A stretch of 64,000 nucleotides of DNA from Sphaerosporella brunnea (taxonomy: Eukaryota; Ascomycota; Pezizomycetes; Pezizales; Pyronemataceae). Below, one piece after another: positions 57,736-64,000 of the stretch; position 1 is the stretch's first letter, and the number at the start of each line of letters is the position of its first letter. The stretch lies in assembly GCA_008704415.1 (NCBI GenBank), contig VXIS01000240.1:1-64000 (forward strand), written 5' to 3'. A program made the translations under genes and the position numbers. The notes under the pieces were generated by a model that did not search any database, was not told the DNA's origin, and saw only the letters and a program-made list of their open reading frames with translations.

Positions 57736-58538
57736 GTGGGCTTCTGTGTGTGTATATACATATATATATACTGTCGTACAATGGGTATGTGTTTGCTTTG
57801 TGAGGGCGTGTGAAAAATAAAAATTAAAAAAATAAAAATAAAAAGTAAACTCCTCCGGGTGGGCTTGAACCACCAACCTCCTGATTGCACGCGTAACAGT
57901 CAGACGCGCTAGCCAATTGCGCCACGGGGGAATGCGTGCTAGTGGGTCACTCAGAGATCAGTTCCTAACACTAGTTACTTCCGCCAACCCCAAGTTGAAA
58001 GCTGTTCCGGTGGGTGGGGGTAATCGTACTATGGCGACCGGGTCAGCGAGGTGTAGCTGCGAGAAGGCAGCCATACTTAGATAAGAAACGATGATACGCA
58101 TGCTTCCCTCCCCACAGAGAGCGGCAGGCAAAGACGGCGGACGTTGAGGCCTGGTCTGGTCGGGGCACGGGCGGGCGGCGAGGCGTGTAAACAGTTGTCT
58201 AAAGGGGTTTCAACACTTTGCTGCCGGTGGGGGGGGGGGGGTTCCTTACGCCTACGCACAACCTAGGTGTTTCTCTGGATTATTGTTTTTCAGGCCGCAA
58301 TTACGCTACGCAGCATCCCCCCCCCCGCCGCCGGCAAAAATGGGCCGCCCCCGTTTTTGCGGTTGTGATTGAGTGCATGCGGGTGTTCTGGGAGCCTTGT
58401 GATTACGGCTATCAGGCAGCTGGCGCAAGGAAACGGAGACTACTGTGCTAATACACCACAAGAGCTACAAGTGATTCGAGACAGAGGTGAGGGATTTAGT
58501 GCACCTCCTAGTGAGGGGAAAAAGAAAACAGCGTGATC
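57736..58538. other. Intergenic region with tRNA-Asn
   Basis: Only the tRNA at 57850-57931 is recognised. G and C runs occur near 58230 and 58318. Confidence 0.6.
57850..57931 (-). tRNA. tRNA-Asn (GTT) with 8-nt intron
   Basis: Its mature sequence is identical to the other two copies. The intron at 37/38 is CGCGTGCA, only 8 nt. On the minus strand a series of T runs (TTTTTATTTTTATTTTTTT) begins a few bases after the discriminator base and should terminate Pol III. It lies 114 bp beyond the Trs120 stop, on the opposite strand. Confidence 0.93.
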
Positions 58539-59258
58539 TCACGCATGCCTCATGCGCACCGTGACAAGGCCACACAAGACCACCGTGCCAGCCTCGACGG
58601 CGTCGACGACAGCCACGTGCCTGCCGACCTCGCTGGCAGCGGCGGCGGCCACAGCCTCGCGCAGCCCGGCCATGCCCGCGCAGCCCAAACAGACGACGTC
58701 GACGTCGGGCGCGCGGCGGAGCAACGCGACGGTGGCCTCGGCCATGCGCCGTTCCAGCTCCCGCCTCGGCAACGAATGCAGCCGGTCCGCGTCGACGCCG
58801 GTGCCGCGGACGCCGGCAAGCCTCGCGCAGCCGCCGTCGCCGTCGCAGCCTAGGAGCTCCGCGACCCCGCGCGCCAGCAGCGGCTCCCACGCCGCGCCCG
58901 TCGTGACGATCGCGAACCTGTCGCCCAGCGCCAGCGCGTGGTGCACGCTCGCCTCCATGATCCCCACCACCACCACCCCGGCCGGCGCCGCGACGCGCCG
59001 CAGCATCGCCACCAGCGGGTGCGCCGAGTAGCACGCCACCAGCACCCCGTCGTGTTCGCGCACCAGCGGCTGCAGCAGCGGGAAACACGCTTCTGCCGAC
59101 GCTGTCGACGTTGCCGCGTCGTTGATGCTTTTGGGGCTGCTGGCGGGGCCCGTGAAGTACGTGGCTTCGAAGCCCGGCGGCAGCAGCCGCGTGACGACCG
59201 GCTTTAGCGCTTCGGTCATTGACTCGGTCGAGTTGGGGTTGACGATTAGGAGCTTCAT
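58539..59258 (-). CDS. dcg1: Asp/Glu/hydantoin racemase family protein (Dcg1-like)
   Basis: A single exon of 239 aa, the normal length. MKLLIVNPNSTESMTEAL is the family N-terminus. The two catalytic-type cysteines lie in VACYSAHPL and CLGCAGMAGL, about 120 residues apart, and GIMEASVHHALALGDRFAIVTTG is the central signature. Family members racemise hydantoins or amino acids through two Cys acid/base residues. Yeast Dcg1 is linked to the allantoin pathway by regulation only, so the substrate is not established. The gene has very high GC at third positions compared with its neighbours. No intron. Confidence 0.9.
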   Translation of the reverse strand: MKLLIVNPNSTESMTEALKPVVTRLLPPGFEATYFTGPASSPKSINDAATSTASAEACFPLLQPLVREHDGVLVACYSAHPLVAMLRRVAAPAGVVVVGIMEASVHHALALGDRFAIVTTGAAWEPLLARGVAELLGCDGDGGCARLAGVRGTGVDADRLHSLPRRELERRMAEATVALLRRAPDVDVVCLGCAGMAGLREAVAAAAASEVGRHVAVVDAVEAGTVVLCGLVTVRMRHA

Positions 59259-60640
59259 TGTTGCGGTGGGTTGCGGGAAGGCGTGGGGGAGACTGCATTG
59301 TGACGTATCTAGGCGGGATCGCTAACACCATTTGCAAGAGCCTCACGGGGAGGCAGAATGGGTGTTCTGCATCGAGTGGTACAGTGGAGTATCACTGATC
59401 AGGCTACGAACCTCCGACTGTACTCTGGAGGCCGAGCGCCAAGTTCGGGATTTTCTGATTGGCCCGCACAACAAAAAACCGCGAAAATAAAAACTCGGCC
59501 GTCAAAATTCATCGTAAACTAGAAGCTGCCACTTGCAGTCAAATCCATCGCAAAAAACGCGATCCAGCACGTCCCGGAGGGGTAGCTGGGTGGGGGAGTG
59601 AGAGGCTGATGTGTGGCGTTGTGTGGCGACGCTGGATATTCAGCATCACCGTTTCAACTCTCTCAACATCACGACGGCCCAGCAACCCCTCCAAGACTTG
59701 CTGGATAGCGTTTTTTGCGATGGATTTGACTATAAGTGGCAGCTTCTAATTTGCGATGAATTTTGACGGCCGAGTTTTTATTTTCGCGGTTTTTTGTTGT
59801 GCGGGCCAATCAGAAAATCCCGAACTTGGCGCTCGGCCTCCAGAGTATGCTGCGAAATGGGTTGGTTACGTACATGTACATATTATCGGAGAACGCTGCT
59901 TCTTCGAGTGATGATAAATGATCACAACACCTTTGCATGCATCACGCGGGCTCACTCATGCCGTCATCCGTACGCAATATCATTCGATTTGCCGATCTCA
60001 TCGACAGAGACCACAGAGAATGGCAAGTCCCAGTTGCCCGCTATATTTACTCTCTGCATTCCCAGTCCACCCCCTCCAAGCCCCTATACAGGACAAAAAA
60101 AACGAATCCCGCCAACAAAACCAAACCGCAATCTGCGAGTGCTCAGCATAGCGCAGCAGAGTAGCCGAACCAGCACCAAACCACAAGAACCAACTGAACG
60201 AAAAAATGCAGCGTAATTTTTCAGGATAAGCACACGAGAAGCTGAACCCGTAACTAGAACCACTAACATGACGCCTGAAAACATGGAACGCGGGACAGAC
60301 AGCAGCAAGACGCCAATGCCGATGGCGTCGCTTGAACAGATGCAAGAAAACTCGACGGAATAGTGTTGCTCGAAATCAATCTCGTATGCTGTCACCCTCC
60401 TCCCCAATCAATGGACGAAATGATTATTATGATGCCTAGTAAGCAGAACCATGGACCCAAATACACACGCCTTGTCTACCGATGCCGTTGTTCCGAGAGA
60501 GAAAAAAAAATAGCCAACCCTGTGCGCACCCGAAAGCGGTGATCCCGAAGCATTGCCTGGACGGAACGGCATCTTGAAAGTCGATAAGGGAATAGATGCC
60601 AGAACCGAGCATGTCGGGAACAACCGCCACGCAACCCATC
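59259..60640. other. Intergenic region with long-arm MITE
   Basis: The MITE 59423-59845 is the only recognised content. The remaining 800 bp show short unrelated frames. Confidence 0.6.
59423..59845. mobile_element. MITE / fold-back element with about 165-bp arms
   Basis: Both ends are CTCTGGAGGCCGAGCGCCAA inside a TA duplication (59421-59422 and 59846-59847). The arms continue with almost no differences through TTTTCTGATTGGCCCGCAC, AAAACTCGGCCGTCAAAATT and AATCCATCGCAAAAAACGC to about 165 bp, leaving a centre of about 90 bp. High arm identity indicates recent insertion. No transposase is encoded. Confidence 0.92.
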
Positions 60641-62064
60641 CTATAATATCCTCTTCGGATCCAATTGTCTGATATCCGCACTCTTCGTTTGCCCTTCAAA
60701 TACCATTTCCGAAAGCAGCAGTCCGGTTGCCGGAGCGTTGTTGATACCCCAGCAGCTGTGACCACTGGCGAGATACAATCCTTCCGTCCTGGTCTCTCCT
60801 ATCAGTGGGCCACCCGAGCCCCCAATCGACAGTACCGGCAGATAGCACGCCTGCTTGCGCGTCACCCTTCCGAGTCGGATGTGGTCACTTATAGACGATA
60901 CTTGCGCAATTAAGTCGTCACATCGAGCTTCATCAACCTCCACATCAGCTGTGGTTTCCGGAACCTCCGCGTCCACGTCACCTTCTCCACACACGTAGAT
61001 CTCGTTGTTCGGGCGGGCGTATATCTCCGGGCAAACCGGGTCCGTAGACCTATCCCCCTTTGAGGGAGGAACTGTGATCTCCGTGAAAAGAGCATACGCC
61101 GAAACCGGGTATGCCGGGTTAATCGTGACACTGTGGGCGCGGAGTCCGGCGATAGGTGCGGCAGGAAACAATCTAGCCGTCCAGGGTCCAGCGGCAAGAA
61201 TGACGTGTGTTGCTGGTATCGTCACAGGCTCGTCGGTTTCCTTGTCGACGTAGGTGACGGATTCGGCCTTTCTCAGGCTTCGCGACGATGATGAGGAACG
61301 TGAGGAGGAGGAACCGTTGCAATAGCTCTGCGGTGATGGTGTCGAAATTGGCGAAGCCACATCTGCATAGTTAATATCGGTGACCGATCCAATAACCAAT
61401 TTGGCCCCTCTCTCTTCCGCCATGCTCATCATCGAGGTGGTGAAGTAGTACGGGTGTACCTGAGCCGTCTCCCGGTTTCCGCCCATCTTCTCAAACGAAT
61501 GCACCAGTTCCGGCAATACCCAGTCCAGATCCTTCGGCAGATCGCCTTCGGACCAGGCACTCCCACCCTTCCCTGCAACTCCAGCCCGCTTGCCTAATGA
61601 GAATCCCGGTGCTGCTCCGAGACTTTCTAATTCGCTGCGTTTCCTCCCGTGTGCCGCCACATTTGCGCACGTCACCCTACGGTAGCCCCATCTCTCTTCG
61701 CCGCCATGTTCCGCCGCAAGTTCTTGATGGAGCCTGAAGCTCAGCGGGACGATGTTGTTCGGGTAGGCCCACACTGCCAACAGTCCACCCGCCTTTCCCG
61801 AGGCACCGCCAGCGATCCGCGTTGCTTCGAGGACGACTATCCGGTGTTTCGACGGATCGTAGGAAGGGTGTCGGGTGAGATAGTATGCTGTAACACAACC
61901 GATGATTCCGCCGCCTACACAGCCGGAAGTGTCAGCGACATGGGTATGTCCGGCAAACACGGAATGCAGTAGGTAGCCGCAGGGGGTGGTAGTCTGAAAG
62001 GACTCCAGGCGATATGGTGCCCACCTATTATGACAATGTCTTTCCTATCGTCCTTCTTGTCCAT
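60641..62064 (-). CDS. FAD-dependent oxidoreductase, DAO family (Tda3-like)
   Basis: Two exons (62064-62025 and 61914-60641, 110-bp intron) give 437 aa. The dinucleotide-binding motif IVIIGGGIIGCVTAYYL is split by the intron, and RIVVLEATRIAGGASGKAGG completes the FAD-binding Rossmann fold. THVILAAGPWTARLFP and the C-terminal LYLASGHSCWGINNAPATG are typical DAO signatures. It most resembles the fungal group with yeast Tda3, a putative oxidoreductase linked to endosome-to-Golgi traffic; the substrate is unknown. A serine-rich insert (SSSSRSSSSSRS) is probably a loop. A stop and two downstream exon boundaries fit without frameshift. Confidence 0.88.
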
Positions 62065-63635
62065 GGCCTGGTTCCACTTCGCTTTGTTGATCGCTTTGTT
62101 GATATCTCAGGATTGTAAACTTCAAATCTGTCTCTCGTCGATTTTCGGGCCAAGGGTTCACCGCCTCGGCACCGAAGAAACAAAACCGAGTGGACGTCCC
62201 AACCTTGGGTGACGGAGCCGTATAGGATAGAACAAAACCGAAGGACAGGAGACACCAGCAAAAGGAAACGACGACAGCAGCCTGCAGGCTAGAAGTGCGG
62301 TAGACGTCCGGGTAGTAGCAGGCTTGGGCTCAAGACAGATCGTCGGGACGACTCGAGAGATCGGAAGATGTGGGTCTTGCGGGTGAGTGTCCGCTGTCGT
62401 GTGTGTAAGCTGGAGGCAGGACAGTGGAGCCCTGTTGCAGGGAAGAGGTATTGGGGATTGGAGGGTAGGGTGGGTGGAGGAGGGTTGAGAAGGAGGAGAA
62501 GGAGGAGAAGGAGGAGGAGGGGGGGGGTGATTGCTGTACATGTAGCTTGGGGGTGGTAATGACAGTGGTGGTAGTGGTGGTAGTGGTGGTAGTGTGTAGA
62601 CGTTACGGGGATGAGGTGGGTTCTCTTACCGGGTGGGATGATTTCTGTTTTCCGCTTAGTGCATCCACATATGGGGGCCGCCTATCCGCCAAGGTTGAGG
62701 TTCGAACAAATTGCAAGATAGCTACTAAGCAAGGACTTATGCAGTTTGCTGCCCAAGTTCTAGGGCAGTACCGCCGCCACTTTAGTGAAGGCACGATGGA
62801 CGGGACGAACCAGGCAACGACACCCTTGCAGAGAGCCGTTCGGCGTTGTCTTGGCCCGACGGATCAATCAGTTCGAGACTTCAAGTATAAAGTTCTTATG
62901 GCCGTGCGGTGGCGTTGTGGGAGGGATAAAGAACCGGCGGAGGAGATGATGGCTGGCGTTTGATCCTCAGAGATGGTGTGAGCTGATACGAATGGAAAAT
63001 GGAAGCAAGGTACAGCACGCAGATTGCACCTTCCGTTAATTAAGCACGACCGACGACTGCTTTGACGCGCACTTTGTCGTGCATGCTAAATAAATACACG
63101 CACGGTGGAGGCCGTGCATGATATACGATGGAGGCAGACGAACTGTGACTTCACGGACAAGGCTCCGAATTCGAAAGAAAGAAAGAAACGCCTTGGAAAA
63201 GGCATCACGGCCACCCGCCTCAAAGGAAGCGCTCGAGGCGTCCACACAGAGTCCCATGATCCGAAGGGATCCGCAGCAGATCAGCGGGACCACGGTTCCA
63301 GCAAACAAAGCATCGTACAAGACTACAAGTCCATCAACGGCCACTTGCCAGATCTCCACCGTGGGTGGGGGGGATCCTAGGTTCGCGTTAACGTTGCCTA
63401 TTTTGCTGTTTGAGACTCTGGAATGCTGCGACATCGCCTTACATACTGATGATTTGCATCGTCAAACAAGTTTCACCGTCGACTTGCCAGCCTCAGTGCA
63501 TTGCAGTTACTTAGCTACGCGTCAAACTTCCTGCCTCCCTCTCTGGTTTGCCTTCACAGATAAAATCTTTAGTCTCTTATCACCCCCGCTTTATTGTTGT
63601 TGTTATTATTGTTGTTGTTATTGCTGTTGTTGCTT

Positions 63636-63670
<35 letters not shown>

Positions 63671-64000
63671 GCTGTTGTTGCTGTTGTTGTCCGTCTGGCG
63701 TGGGGTTAGTTATAACTTGGCACCGTCCGCCCTGCAGAAAAACGTACCGGTCAAGCACATGACGATCTCCCACAGTGTCCACACGTTTGCCTCAACTATT
63801 TAATTCGATGATCCACGAAAACCCAGTTCGCGATTGTCTCTACATGATTCACAGCATCCTCTCTCGGTCTCGGTCGAGAAAGTGGGACGCTGGGAGCGGA
63901 TGCTGCTGCTGGTTCTAGATGAGTGGTTGCTGATGAAGCATCAGCAAGCAGAGAGTGCTTTAGTGGCCGGTATTAGGTATTGCGAGCGGTACGTTACACC
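62065..64000. other. Intergenic region with trinucleotide repeats
   Basis: It contains a GGA/GAA purine run (62483-62527), a GGT run (62560-62595) and a TTG microsatellite (63593-63690). A plus-strand frame at about 62690-62963 (QFAAQVLGQYRRHF, CLGPTDQSVRDFKYKVLMAV) reads like protein but has no recognised family and begins in the GGT repeat. I do not call it a gene. Confidence 0.45.
63593..63690 (+). repeat. TTG (CAA) microsatellite
   Basis: It is a run of mostly TTG/TGT triplets of about 95 bp with a few TTA, GCT and TTTG interruptions. Confidence 0.9.

Noticed and set aside
56679..57890. 403-codon minus frame over the Trs120 3' end
   Set aside because: Shadow of the GC-rich Trs120 exon; no family resemblance.
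58539..59258. Horizontal transfer of dcg1
   Set aside because: High GC alone is not enough, and the family is normal in fungi.
62547..62963. 138-codon plus frame beginning in a GGT repeat
   Set aside because: The N-terminus is microsatellite-derived; the rest has no recognised family and no splice context.

Overview
The window is nuclear DNA of a filamentous ascomycete (Pezizomycotina). Evidence: genes broken by many short GT-AG introns (about 44-211 bp) whose phases reconstruct full-length proteins; an SmF gene, TRAPPII and inner-kinetochore subunits of fungal type; a DUF7708-NACHT-ankyrin NLR; a GH3-GNAT fusion known from fungi; three intron-bearing nuclear tRNA-Asn genes. The high intron number (11 in the P-type ATPase, at least 12 in the Mis6/CENP-I gene) might fit an early-diverging Pezizomycotina lineage, but I cannot name a genus. 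There are no viral genes, rRNA genes or CRISPR arrays.

Layout. 1-2.4 kb: repeat-rich, with 5'-truncated LINE tails. 2.45-6.9 kb (-): seven-exon NLR ending in 12 near-identical ankyrin repeats. 6.9-9.9 kb: degenerate DNA with a 1.1 kb TA-flanked fold-back element, then tRNA-Asn. 10.1-13.0 kb (-): ER glucosidase I, divergent from SmF (13.2-13.7 kb, +). 14.4-15.7 kb (-): decayed LINE with RNase H. 17.2-18.4 kb (-): mitochondrial release-factor-like GGQ protein. 18.4-22.8 kb: mostly non-coding, one MITE. 22.8-26.7 kb (+): P2C-type cation ATPase. 27.1 kb: tRNA-Asn, then another MITE. 29.2-30.2 kb (-): Bmt2 25S rRNA methyltransferase. 33.6-35.9 kb (+): cytochrome P450. 38.9-41.2 kb (-): unrecognised 760-residue protein built of degenerate repeats. 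41.6-42.0 kb: LINE copy. 42.1-45.6 kb (-): GH3 glycosidase fused to GNAT. 47.9-50.8 kb (+): Mis6/CENP-I. 51.2-51.7 kb (+): small subunit of serine palmitoyltransferase. 52.6-52.9 kb: LINE copy. 53.3-57.7 kb (+): Trs120. 57.9 kb: third tRNA-Asn. 58.5-59.3 kb (-): Dcg1-like racemase. 59.4-59.8 kb: long-arm MITE. 60.6-62.1 kb (-): Tda3-like FAD oxidoreductase.

Most genes are housekeeping functions with no operon-like relationship: secretory quality control and trafficking (glucosidase I, Trs120, Tda3-like), splicing (SmF), ribosome modification or rescue (Bmt2, GGQ protein), chromosome segregation (Mis6), membranes (P2C ATPase, SPT small subunit). The accessory content is the NLR, the P450, the repeat protein and the transposable elements.

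The main points for a second look are the homogenised ankyrin array and the 25-nt microexon carrying the Walker A core in the NLR; a LINE family with target-site duplications and a conserved 3' hairpin; four different TA-flanked inverted-repeat elements; three tRNA-Asn genes with identical bodies and introns of 10, 16 and 8 nt; two GC-AG introns; loss of the catalytic-dyad His in the GH3-GNAT protein; and an RDEL C-terminus on glucosidase I.
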